Shown: positions 17,601 through 25,792 of the stretch, one piece after another
Numbering within the stretch: position 1 is the stretch's first letter
Layout: each line of letters begins with the position of its first letter
Source of the DNA: Clostridiales bacterium
GTDB lineage: Bacteria; Bacillota; Clostridia; Lachnospirales; Lachnospiraceae
NCBI GenBank assembly: GCA_018365455.1
Contig: JAGZJZ010000041.1
Location: forward strand, 1 to 57,151
Length of the DNA: 57,151 nucleotides
Reading direction: 5' to 3'
Position numbers and translations under genes: made by a program
The notes under the pieces: generated by a model
Seen by the model: only the letters and a program-made list of their open reading frames with translations
Database searches by the model: none
Told to the model about the DNA's origin: nothing

Positions 17601-20467
17601 CCCCATTCATCCTTTACCACATTATTTTCCATAGAGTCAAAGGAATAGTAAGCAGTCTTTGCCCCCTCTTCAATAGTGATTCCGGTTACCGTTGCAGTAA
17701 TCTCGGCACTCTTGGAGGGATCTTGTTCAGAAACTGCGGTAATTACAGCTCTACCTGTCTTTTTCCCCGTCAAAATCCCCTGTTCAGATACGGATACCAC
17801 CTCATCATCAGAGGAGGTCCAATTCAATTTCTTATGGATCACATTGTCAGGAAGAATAACCCCATGAAGCTGCAGTGTCCCGCCTATAGACAGTAACACG
17901 TCACTGCCTTCCTCAATCGTCACGGATTCTACCTGATCCGTTCCCTCTTCCTTCAAAGTGAGATACTTTTCGGTAATTTCGGCCACGCCTTCTTTGAAAG
18001 TTTCCATCTCTGCTGACAGAAATGCAATCTTTTCCGGGCTTAAATAAGTTCTTCCATTTGCCGCCGTGGTGCTGACTGCACCATATAAGGCATCGATATC
18101 TTCTTTCAGCGAGGGGATCTCCCGTTCTATCAGCATTAATTTGTTTACATCCCGCACGCCTTCTGCCATCTTCTCCAGGCGCACCGAACTTTTTCCAACT
18201 GGTTCCGGGGCATCTTTTTCGTCCGGATAATAAAGGAAGCAGTCACCTGGTTCAAAAGCATTATGGGTCACATCATTTAGGGGATCCGCAACCCATGCAT
18301 CATAAGCCCAGCGCAGAAATCCGGCAGTCCCCATCTTTCCGGCATTCATCATGGACCAGTAACTCTCTGCCGGTGCACTCAGGGCATAATTTCCAGGCGT
18401 GTGTTCTGTACAGGAATAAAGTGTTGTCCGGAATCCTTTCGCTTCTCTTTCCTTTAAAAGCTCTGCAAATTCTGCAGCGCCAGCCTGTGCCGCACTGTCG
18501 CCTACATTTAAGTCTGTCACACGCAGTGCCAGTTCTTTTTTGTCTGCAAAATGATCCATGGCTCCTGCCGTCTTGAAGGATTCACCATGAATATTCTTAA
18601 CCGATTCAATCAGATCAAATGCTTCTTTGCTAAATCCCCGTTCATCAATTCCTATATAAGATTCATCAAACCATCCTTTTTCCATCAGATGTTCCGTAAG
18701 CTTTTGCAGGAAGTCCCGCCAAACCTGTGTATACCGGCTGCTCCCCGGGGTAAAAGGCTCATAGATTAAGGTTCCATCTTCCCAGTAAGCAAAGGAATTG
18801 TGCCAGGGAGCAATACTGTAAAGCACTATTTTATCCCCAATACCAAGACTCTTATTAAAAGATATCCACTTGTCAAAATCCGTATAATCATACTGGAAGC
18901 TGCCATCGCTATTTCTGGTCCATTTGATCATAGAGGGATAATGCACTTCATTTGCACTGTATGTCTGCCCGTCCCATGCCTCCTCTACAATAGAAGCCGT
19001 GATTGCATGACCGCCTATTTCCTTATATTTCAACATGGCGGATTCCAGGATCTTAAAATGTTCCGGAGAAAAAGGCTCTACTCCATAATATTCTGCACTG
19101 CTGTAAGGATACTGCCATAACTCAATGTCAAATCCATTCTTAAATTCCTCCGAATCCGGCAGCTGCACATCCTGAACCTCTATTTTATATTGGAATAACA
19201 GAGGCTCTTCAATTCCATCTGCTGTTACGGACAACGTTCCGGTGTAAGTTCCCGCAGCCTGGTCTTTTGGAATAGAAAACGTTACCCATACAGGCTGTAC
19301 ACTGTTAAATGGCATATCAACCGGTTCTGACTGATACAGGATATCCGAGGATTCACTGCGGTTATCACCGGTAGGCTCAGGAACCGGACGGTCTTTGCTG
19401 CCATATCCCAGATAGGGTCCGTTATAGGCTTTCGTGGATTTTACAAAAACAGTTTTTACTAAATCTCCAGAAATGACGTCATTACCATTCGTCAGATCAC
19501 TGGCGGTAACTGCCACATTTTTTAAACTGCATCCAATGGATACCAGCGCCAGTTCGCTCACCGCCTTATCATTTTTCCACGCTGTCAGACTCCCCGACAT
19601 AGTATGCCTGTCCAGCAGCTCTTCATAGCGGTCCTGGGTATACTGGGTATTGGTATCCACAATTGATCCTCCCAGCTGGCGCACCCCTGCAGCCACTGTC
19701 ACCGCTATTTCTTTTGCAATACCGGATTCTTCTCTGATGATTCGGATCGTTGTTTTTCCTTCTGACCGGGCAGTTATCATGCCCTTCTCCGATACCTCCG
19801 CTATCTCCGTATCCATACTTTCATATACAAGATCTACAGCTTGTGCATATTCCGGTATGACTGTATAGCTGATCTGCCTTGTCTCATCTTCGGTCATCTG
19901 CATTTCGGAATCAGCCAGTACAATATCCTCCGGTATATAAGGAGCATGGGTAATCTGTGCATATGCCGTCTGATTTACGATCTTATTTCCCGTTCTTTCA
20001 TTCAGTGTGACCGCCTTCAGTACATGCATGCCTTCCTCCAGATCACTTACCGCATATACGGACTGTGGTTCTGTGCGTGTCTCATTGTACAAATCAGCCA
20101 CTGCCGGATTTTCATCATCCACAGAAAACCGGACTTTTCCATGCATGGGACTTTTGTTAGAGTATATCTCCACCTTATTTCCCACAAAAGGGATTTCATA
20201 GTAACATTCTTCAGCCCGTTCATCAGAAGAACCCAGATCCATATATGCCTCGTTCTCCAAGACGGTCCACTCCTTTCCCTGGTAAGCCGTATAGGAAAAC
20301 TTATTCCAGGATCCTTCTGTCATATCCGGTTTCAGGGTCATGATTTCCCCCTCCACGGCAGTATCTTCTGAGGCACCCTGTGCAAAAACCGGCAGTACAT
20401 CAGAAGTAATTACTAACGTAAATACAAGCAGCATACTAAAAAATTTTTTCCATTTAAATCTCATCAT
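14690..20467 (-). CDS. Giant secreted GH123-like / sialidase-fold multidomain protein
   Basis: This 1925-residue exported protein has, in order: signal peptide (to about 30), a beta-rich N-terminal module, Big_2 (176-257), a GH123/DUF4091 region (262-822) with the Asp-Glu pair in YIGIDERG (near 608-609), Big_2 (846-932), LamG-like module (941-1127), Big_2 (1132-1206), a beta-propeller with Asp-box repeats SYDAGETW, SDDGGETW and EDEGETWSKP (1216-1606), a FIVAR module, a Pro-rich PDPKPDPKPE linker and two fibronectin-III-like domains. GH123 enzymes are beta-N-acetylgalactosaminidases acting through substrate-assisted catalysis, which the Asp-Glu pair fits. The propeller resembles exo-sialidases, but I cannot confirm its catalytic residues. 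There is no LPXTG. AAGGAGAGG precedes the ATG. Its own promoter and the terminator at 20775 separate it from the glycan operon. Confidence 0.85.
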   Translation of the reverse strand: MMRFKWKKFFSMLLVFTLVITSDVLPVFAQGASEDTAVEGEIMTLKPDMTEGSWNKFSYTAYQGKEWTVLENEAYMDLGSSDERAEECYYEIPFVGNKVEIYSNKSPMHGKVRFSVDDENPAVADLYNETRTEPQSVYAVSDLEEGMHVLKAVTLNERTGNKIVNQTAYAQITHAPYIPEDIVLADSEMQMTEDETRQISYTVIPEYAQAVDLVYESMDTEIAEVSEKGMITARSEGKTTIRIIREESGIAKEIAVTVAAGVRQLGGSIVDTNTQYTQDRYEELLDRHTMSGSLTAWKNDKAVSELALVSIGCSLKNVAVTASDLTNGNDVISGDLVKTVFVKSTKAYNGPYLGYGSKDRPVPEPTGDNRSESSDILYQSEPVDMPFNSVQPVWVTFSIPKDQAAGTYTGTLSVTADGIEEPLLFQYKIEVQDVQLPDSEEFKNGFDIELWQYPYSSAEYYGVEPFSPEHFKILESAMLKYKEIGGHAITASIVEEAWDGQTYSANEVHYPSMIKWTRNSDGSFQYDYTDFDKWISFNKSLGIGDKIVLYSIAPWHNSFAYWEDGTLIYEPFTPGSSRYTQVWRDFLQKLTEHLMEKGWFDESYIGIDERGFSKEAFDLIESVKNIHGESFKTAGAMDHFADKKELALRVTDLNVGDSAAQAGAAEFAELLKEREAKGFRTTLYSCTEHTPGNYALSAPAESYWSMMNAGKMGTAGFLRWAYDAWVADPLNDVTHNAFEPGDCFLYYPDEKDAPEPVGKSSVRLEKMAEGVRDVNKLMLIEREIPSLKEDIDALYGAVSTTAANGRTYLSPEKIAFLSAEMETFKEGVAEITEKYLTLKEEGTDQVESVTIEEGSDVLLSIGGTLQLHGVILPDNVIHKKLNWTSSDDEVVSVSEQGILTGKKTGRAVITAVSEQDPSKSAEITATVTGITIEEGAKTAYYSFDSMENNVVKDEWGNRDGVNQGAVLSPGRSEKALTITEAEKSVRLQGNSGLSDTWTVGYWVMNSTKDPERNSVIMSNDGNYSFDVRLADNREKAGVHVGTGSGDVLTFNYVFPTDTWVHVVWTQDKINGLSMYINGTLIQTNAWTVNHEFPCPVDIIGGNGFIGKIDELKIFNRVLSTEEIVSIMQTKGLNIQETYKELNVGEHFSIQTNLISDQDDKSIVYTSSDPETASVDEKGLVTAHKKGSVTITVENQASGYRDLVTVVITKKLAISNKLPVYELDEKYLSDIDKDPGGPRQYLGQPDMVMLDDNQTLVTSYPVGHGKGPLVLKISYDAGETWVEKKTPESFRGSQETPTMYKIHLKDGTQRLMLITACPGWGQDLEGNATGWNTSYSDDGGETWTEYKHWYTNHMDGTPNKSIVAMASLIQLKDSNGKDIQKWMGVYHNYDYVNYKTYLTFDENGEEQWSEPEPYLSEYRSIESGYQMCEIGMFRSPDGKRIVGLARSQSHNNPATLIYSEDEGETWSKPMDLPGSLAGERHKAIYDPVSGRLLITFREINYDLNGNGKFDGGNDWKAGDWAAWVGTYEDLMEQNEGQYRILIDEDWANNAKSGDTGYAGIVVQPDGTFIMDSYGHWDKAFSESWQGGVTTDLCYIRQAKFKLSDMDKAAGIVDKTALRQAISDAEKITGQEDYTEETWSVFQDALKKAREAESNQNITQDGVDAARENLIKAQRDLKKKPDKPDPEPTPDPKPDPKPEPTPDPKPDPAPQPKPEPAPQPKPEPTPQPKPDPQPVKLVVPVLKKVESGSYEKLRLNWSRVPGADGYRIYRSAKKNGSYSKIATVKGGNKTSYVNGKLLTGKKYYYKVRAYAKHNGRTMQSKYSKVKSGKPVPAKAVISSVTNLSGRKLKLQWKKVSGAHGYEIRRAVKKNGTYHKIATIKKGRTFTYKDSKLTKKKTYYYKVRAYRKAGNKKIYGPYSTVKYRKVMK

Positions 20468-20652
20468 AATTCAAATACCTCTCCTTCAAACACCCTTCTT
20501 TACAGGAGTTGATCTGAAATAGTCTATTTTTCATTTTTCATAATCACTCCCTGGTTTACAGTTATTCATTCTTACATGTTGCCTTCACACCTCCTTTTTC
20601 CCACCCATACCTTATCCAGTCTTTCTTTTCACGTTTCATCGGTATATTTATT

Positions 20653-20681
20653 ATTATATATAAAGGATATTATTTTTTCAA
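20653..20681 (-). promoter_or_regulatory. Promoter of the GH123-like gene
   Basis: TTGAAA, 17 nt, TATAAT on the minus strand. It gives a 5' leader of about 180 nt, in which I see no strong structure. Confidence 0.75.
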
Positions 20682-20774
20682 TTGTATATTATAAAAAATA
20701 TTTTTTCTTTTTTATGAAGTGAAAGGAAGATTATAAAATTACAATCCTATGGAGAAAGTTTCATTTGGGCATAC

Positions 20775-20816
20775 AATAAAAAGAGCCCATTACAAATCGC
20801 TTTGCAATGAGCCCCT
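20775..20816 (-). terminator. Terminator of the glycan operon
   Basis: On the minus strand GGGCTCATTGCAAA pairs over 14 positions (with G-U pairs) with TTTGTAATGGGCTC, followed by TTTTTATTG. It follows the last GH29 gene. Confidence 0.85.
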
Positions 20817-20854
20817 TATTTCATAAATATCCCATATACTATTTCACAACTCTG

Positions 20855-22144
20855 TCAATTATGCGTCACAACCGCTCCGCTGCCCCCATACATCTCCACT
20901 TTACCTTCTAATTCTACCTTCAGTACCGTAACCTGCTCATGACAATCCTTTTCTCCCATATAGATCCATGTAATGCCCGGAATCTGAAACCAGGGCACAC
21001 CGCCGTGTACGTCATACGCAAGCTCTTTTCCCGAATGAAGCACTGTGACTTTCCTAATTTTATTGCACAGGCCCTTGATGCTTATATTCTCCTTCGGTTT
21101 ATCCTGCACAAATAAATACAGCGTTTCTCCATCCTTAGACATCGTACTGCCACCGGGATAATAGCGAATCATAATGCCTTCATCGGTACCAAATACAGCC
21201 TCTTCGTGCTCACCGATCCATTTGCCCAGTCCCAGAAGAATTTCTTCCTGTCTGGTATCCACCGTGCCATCTTCCCTGGGACCAATATCCAGAAGCATAT
21301 TTCCGCCCATGCTGATGCAGTCACAGAACATACGGATAATCTGATTCAGGCTCTTATAATGATCATCATCCGGGGCATATCCCCAGGAATCATTTATGGT
21401 GGTACAGAACTCCCAGGCACCTTCGGGCCTTGTAATGGGCAGCCCCTGTTCCGGGGTTTTATAGTCTCCGTAACCGCATAACCGGGAATTGACCACAAGC
21501 TCCGGATTAAAGCTTCTCAGATAATCTTTCAATTCCGGAAGCCCCCACTGGGATGCGCTTCTTTCCCAGTCTCCGTCGAACCAGATTAAATCTGCCGTGC
21601 CGTAATTCCCAAGTACTTCCGAGAGCTGGTTTTTATTAAAATCCAGGAACCGCTGCCACGCTTCTTCGTCCTGGACTCCGTCCACCGGATTGGAAAAAGA
21701 ATTTACCTGTGACAGATCCTCCGGTATCACACCTCCCTCATAGACCGAAGCATAGTCCGGATGTGACCAGTCCAGCAGAGAATAATACATCCCCACACGG
21801 ATTCCCCTTTTTCGGACTGCTTTGGCATATTCAGCCACTATATCCCGTTTTGCCGGCGTTTTCTTTACCACGCTTAAATCACTGTATTTTGTATCAAACA
21901 GTGCCACACCGTCATGATGTTTCGTGGTAAGCACCGCATATTTCGCTTTGCTTCCTGCGATTAAATCTGCCCAGTATTCCCCGTCAAATGCAGAAGCCGT
22001 AAATCCATCCAGCTGCTTCATATAATCCTCGTAGGAAATCCGATTATTATAGAAAGACCAGGACTCCGCAATACCGTTAACCGCATAAATGCCGTAATGA
22101 ATAAATATTCCAAGCTTCGCATCCTTAAACCATTGTGGAACCAT
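20855..22144 (-). CDS. Alpha-L-fucosidase, GH29, cytoplasmic (copy 1)
   Basis: The 429-residue enzyme should release alpha-linked fucose from imported glycans. It has the GH29 barrel start WFKDAKLGIFIHYGIY, the TTKHHDGVALFD segment and the nucleophile Asp in LIWFDGDWE (near 189). GGNMLLDIGPREDGT closes the barrel, and a short beta-rich C-terminal domain follows. No signal peptide is present, so it works inside the cell. GGAGG lies 8 nt before the ATG. It is the last gene of the operon, 41 bp after GH18. The second GH29 at 27820 is quite different in sequence, so the two probably take different linkages, such as core alpha-1,6 versus antennal fucose; that division is inferred. Confidence 0.93.
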   Translation of the reverse strand: MVPQWFKDAKLGIFIHYGIYAVNGIAESWSFYNNRISYEDYMKQLDGFTASAFDGEYWADLIAGSKAKYAVLTTKHHDGVALFDTKYSDLSVVKKTPAKRDIVAEYAKAVRKRGIRVGMYYSLLDWSHPDYASVYEGGVIPEDLSQVNSFSNPVDGVQDEEAWQRFLDFNKNQLSEVLGNYGTADLIWFDGDWERSASQWGLPELKDYLRSFNPELVVNSRLCGYGDYKTPEQGLPITRPEGAWEFCTTINDSWGYAPDDDHYKSLNQIIRMFCDCISMGGNMLLDIGPREDGTVDTRQEEILLGLGKWIGEHEEAVFGTDEGIMIRYYPGGSTMSKDGETLYLFVQDKPKENISIKGLCNKIRKVTVLHSGKELAYDVHGGVPWFQIPGITWIYMGEKDCHEQVTVLKVELEGKVEMYGGSGAVVTHN

Positions 22145-22185
22145 TATAATATCCTCCGCTTTCTTTTGCTTATTGCTTCAGCCGA

Positions 22186-23214
22186 TCAGGTCAGTCCCCG
22201 GCAAATTGACTCCCGGATCACCCTGGTCAGAGTCTTCGTGGAATCACAGCCATATTCCCAAAACATTATTCCTGCCAGTCCCTGTTCCTTTACATATTCC
22301 GCCTTATGGCTGATGGACTCCTCATCTTCGTAGCTGATAAAGGTATCACCGTTAAACAGCCATGGTGCCTTTGCCTCATCATCCCAATAACGTTTAAATC
22401 CATTTTTATTAATATAGTGTTCTGCAAGCTCTCCGTAATCCGGTCCATAGCCTCCGGTAGACTCCGCCATCTGCATCCATCCGTGATTCGCATCCGGAAC
22501 CCCTTTCCACATCCGGGAATAAAATGCTGCCCCGATCACCAGCTTTTCCCTTGGCACACCGGCTTTCAGATAAGCCTGCACTGCCCGGTCTGTGCTGACA
22601 TCCAGCAGATCTTCCCGGTTGTCATACAGGTTTGTGTGGTGTCCCGTTTCAATAGTAAAGCCGCCCCTCAGATCATAGGTCATAATCTGTACATAATCCA
22701 GATATTTTGAAGCCTCGGGCATATTGGTGCACCGCAGAAAATAATTTCCACCGCCCCCTGCGATATTTACCAGGCATTTGCGGTCTTTAATCTGATCCAG
22801 GCTTTGGCGCAGGTCTTTTAGCATAAGTGTAAAATTTTCTTTATCTTCCCTGGAAGCTTTAATTCCGCTAATTCCTATACAGGGATACTCCCAGTCAATA
22901 TCGACGCCATCCAGTTGATACCGTTCTACCAGCTCCCGTGCGGAAGCAGCAAATTGTTTTCTTCCCCCATCCGTTGCCATTGTTTCTGAAAAACCTCCCG
23001 CTCCCCAGCCTCCAACGGAGAGCACCATTTTTAGTTCCGGGCTTTCTTTTCTGATATTTAAAAGGTACTCCTGATAATCTGCAAGGTCACAGATTACATT
23101 TCCCTTATCAATCTTACCAAAGGCGAGGTTTAAAATAGAAAGCATTTTTGCATCTTCTGCTGTAAGTTCGGGAAGATGGTTCGTATAAATATAGCCGATT
23201 ACTTGTTTGTCCAA
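22186..23214 (-). CDS. GH18 family glycosidase, cytoplasmic
   Basis: The 342-residue protein carries the full GH18 motif DGVDIDWEYP (acid Glu near 109), plus LSVGGWGAGGFSE, QIMTYDLRGG and a final GIMFWEYGCD. GH18 enzymes cleave beta-1,4 bonds between GlcNAc residues by substrate assistance, so the likely substrate here is the chitobiose core of N-glycans or chitooligosaccharides. No signal peptide or binding module is present. It starts with TTG at 23214, only 8 bp after the GH2 stop and without a good ribosome site, which suggests translational coupling. The next in-frame ATG would remove the first barrel strand (QVIGYIY), so the TTG is preferred. Endo-N-acetylglucosaminidase versus chitinase activity is undecided. 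Confidence 0.88.
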   Translation of the reverse strand: MDKQVIGYIYTNHLPELTAEDAKMLSILNLAFGKIDKGNVICDLADYQEYLLNIRKESPELKMVLSVGGWGAGGFSETMATDGGRKQFAASARELVERYQLDGVDIDWEYPCIGISGIKASREDKENFTLMLKDLRQSLDQIKDRKCLVNIAGGGGNYFLRCTNMPEASKYLDYVQIMTYDLRGGFTIETGHHTNLYDNREDLLDVSTDRAVQAYLKAGVPREKLVIGAAFYSRMWKGVPDANHGWMQMAESTGGYGPDYGELAEHYINKNGFKRYWDDEAKAPWLFNGDTFISYEDEESISHKAEYVKEQGLAGIMFWEYGCDSTKTLTRVIRESICRGLT

Positions 23215-23222
23215 TTTCCGAT

Positions 23223-25751
23223 TCAGTGAATATCATAAACGCTGCGGACGCGCAGACCGCTGGTACTGCCGCTTATGACAGTCACTCTCCTTTCTCCTGC
23301 ATTCATGTCAAAATAATTGTCAGACAGCACCAGATCCTCTTCTTCGTTTAAAATCTCCACACTTTTTGCATAAGCATCTGCCGTCACAACAATTTCATTT
23401 CCTTCTATCCGCAAGGCAAGCCCCGGGTCCCGGTAGCGGAAATATTTGGGGTAAGTGAAAATGACGGTTCCCTCCGAGATTACCACCCCGTTTTCCTCTG
23501 CCTCATAGCTAACATATTCATTCATATAATCAATCTCAGGCAGTTCCACTTTATCCAGCCAGACAGCCGACATTGCTTTCACCTGTATGGTATCCTCCAT
23601 CAGACGAATAACCGATGCATCTGAATTCCTAAGTGCCCAGCGTACTTTTATCGTGCGCTCCGACAGGGTCTCATTTGCTACATTCAGCCGGATGGACTTG
23701 TCAAAATGGAAATGCTGGCGGTTCATATCCGCTTCCTGGGTCATCCAGCTCTCTTCCTCACAGGAAATCATGCAGGGTGCAAAGAAGCGTTTCGCATAAT
23801 ACATAAGAGCCTTCCATCTTCCGCATGAATCAATGGCGGACCAGGAAATTACCGGCCAGCAGTCATTTAACTGCCAGAATACAGCTCCCATACATCTGCC
23901 CCGGTTTCTCCGGAAATGCTCCACACCATATCGGATGCCGTCTGCCTGCAAAAGCTGGGATGCATAAATCAAAGTGGAAAAGCTGGTGGGATATAGATAC
24001 ATCTGCTGCATATATTTCACAATCTTCCCATTGCCACCATTATTGCGTTCATGTTTCTCACATACATAAGAAAACAGGTTTAAATCTTTTGGATCATCGG
24101 TAATCTCTTCCATGGTTTTTAAGGAAGGAATTGACTGAAATCCAAACTCCGAGATATAGCGGAAATAATATTTGCGGTATTCCGAAAATGGTTTATTGCC
24201 ATGCCAGACTTCCCAATAGTGTACGTCCCCTCTGTCCGGATCATTTGGTTTGTCAAAAGAGCCCCCAGAGGATGGGCTTGCAGGCCAGTAAAAAGTATCC
24301 GGATCATGCTCTTTTAACACTTCGGGGATGAGTTTCTCATACATAAACAGATAGTCCCTTACTTCGGAAGGCTTTGTCACCCAGCAGCGCTGCTCCACGA
24401 ACATCTCCATTTCATTATTCCCGCACCAAAGCCCCAGGGAAGCATGGTGCCGGATTCTCTTAATGTTTGTGATAAATTCTTCCCGGATGTTGTCTTCGAA
24501 CTCCGGTGTAAGTTCATAGACCGAGCAGGCAAACATGAAATCCTCCCATACGATCAGCCCCATTTCATCACAGGCATCAAAAAACCAGTCTTCCGGGTAA
24601 TACCCGCCGCCCCAGATGCGGACCGAATTAAAGTTAGCAAGTCTGCACTGTTCTAGTAAGCGGTAAGTACGCTGGCGGGTGGTACGTCCGATCAGATGGT
24701 CCTCCGGAATGTAGTCAGCCCCCATGGCAAAGATTGTCCTGCCGTTTATTTCATGGGCAAAGCTCTCTCCCCACTGATCCTTCTCCCTGCGTACCGTCAT
24801 GGTCCGCAGACCTATTCTTTTCTGCCAGATATCTAATAGCTCATCCTTATGATACAGCAGTACCTTAATATCATAAAGGGGCTGCTCTCCGATCCCATTT
24901 GGCCACCATAGCCGGGGCTGACTTATGGTAAAGGTATCCGTTCCGGTCTCTTCACATAAAATTCTGCCATCTGGATCTGTAATCAAAACTTTCATATACA
25001 GACCCTCTGTATGAGAAGGCTCTGTATGAAAAGGTTCTACCCGCACCAGATTCTTATCTGCCGTTCTGTTCGTATTTTGGAAATTGTCGTTCTTCTCATT
25101 TATCTCTGCTTCCACATTTAACGTTAACAAGACCTGGCCGGCTCCATGCTCCTGATGTATTCTTACATTATCAATTCTGGCATGATGGATTCCAATCAGT
25201 GAAACCGGGCGGAAAATTCCTGCATCGGGCAGGCAGGCGCCCCAGTCCCAGCCAAACATATAATGGGCCTTTCTCAGATGCATAAATCCCTCAACCGTAT
25301 CTTCATTTCCTATGTTCCCATATCTTTGATATGCCTCTGCCAAAAATTTAAGTGGTGAGTGGAAAACCACCATGAGTTCATTTTCTCCTGGTTTCAGCAT
25401 ATCCTGCACCTCATATTCCCATGTCCGGTGCATGCTGAATGCCGCTCCTGCCTTTTGGCTGTTCACATAGATATCGGCAAGGGTATCCAAACCATCAAAA
25501 TGCAGTAATATCCGTTCACAATCTTCAAATGCTTCCGGTTCAAACACAAACCGGCACACATATTCATAGTCCTTATTCATTAGCTTCTTGGCACGGATCT
25601 CGTTGTCCTTAAAAAATGGATCCTCCATGTTTCCATTTCTAAGCAGGTCTGTATAGACACTGCCCGGAACGACAGCCTCCTGGAATATTTCTCCAAGGGG
25701 TCTCATTTTCCAGCCATGATTTAATTCCAGTCTTATCACACTTTTCCTCAT
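23223..25751 (-). CDS. Beta-mannosidase, GH2
   Basis: The 842-residue enzyme has the GH2 beta-mannosidase layout: jelly-roll domain (to about 190), Ig-like domain, TIM barrel and C-terminal Ig-like domains. The acid/base Glu is in LWCGNNEMEMF (near 447) and the nucleophile Glu in YISEFGFQS (near 534). HYMFGWDWGACLPDAGI is characteristic of beta-mannosidases rather than beta-galactosidases. It would cleave Man-beta-1,4-GlcNAc, the core bond of N-glycans. No signal peptide is present. The residues between about 218 and 250 form an odd polar insertion with a repeat-like EPFHTEPSHTEG. The ribosome site is weak. It follows GH20 by 41 bp and precedes GH18 by 8 bp. Confidence 0.92.
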   Translation of the reverse strand: MRKSVIRLELNHGWKMRPLGEIFQEAVVPGSVYTDLLRNGNMEDPFFKDNEIRAKKLMNKDYEYVCRFVFEPEAFEDCERILLHFDGLDTLADIYVNSQKAGAAFSMHRTWEYEVQDMLKPGENELMVVFHSPLKFLAEAYQRYGNIGNEDTVEGFMHLRKAHYMFGWDWGACLPDAGIFRPVSLIGIHHARIDNVRIHQEHGAGQVLLTLNVEAEINEKNDNFQNTNRTADKNLVRVEPFHTEPSHTEGLYMKVLITDPDGRILCEETGTDTFTISQPRLWWPNGIGEQPLYDIKVLLYHKDELLDIWQKRIGLRTMTVRREKDQWGESFAHEINGRTIFAMGADYIPEDHLIGRTTRQRTYRLLEQCRLANFNSVRIWGGGYYPEDWFFDACDEMGLIVWEDFMFACSVYELTPEFEDNIREEFITNIKRIRHHASLGLWCGNNEMEMFVEQRCWVTKPSEVRDYLFMYEKLIPEVLKEHDPDTFYWPASPSSGGSFDKPNDPDRGDVHYWEVWHGNKPFSEYRKYYFRYISEFGFQSIPSLKTMEEITDDPKDLNLFSYVCEKHERNNGGNGKIVKYMQQMYLYPTSFSTLIYASQLLQADGIRYGVEHFRRNRGRCMGAVFWQLNDCWPVISWSAIDSCGRWKALMYYAKRFFAPCMISCEEESWMTQEADMNRQHFHFDKSIRLNVANETLSERTIKVRWALRNSDASVIRLMEDTIQVKAMSAVWLDKVELPEIDYMNEYVSYEAEENGVVISEGTVIFTYPKYFRYRDPGLALRIEGNEIVVTADAYAKSVEILNEEEDLVLSDNYFDMNAGERRVTVISGSTSGLRVRSVYDIH

Positions 25752-25792
25752 TTCTTTGGATTACTTCTTCTCCGGCTTTCCTAAGGAGTAAT

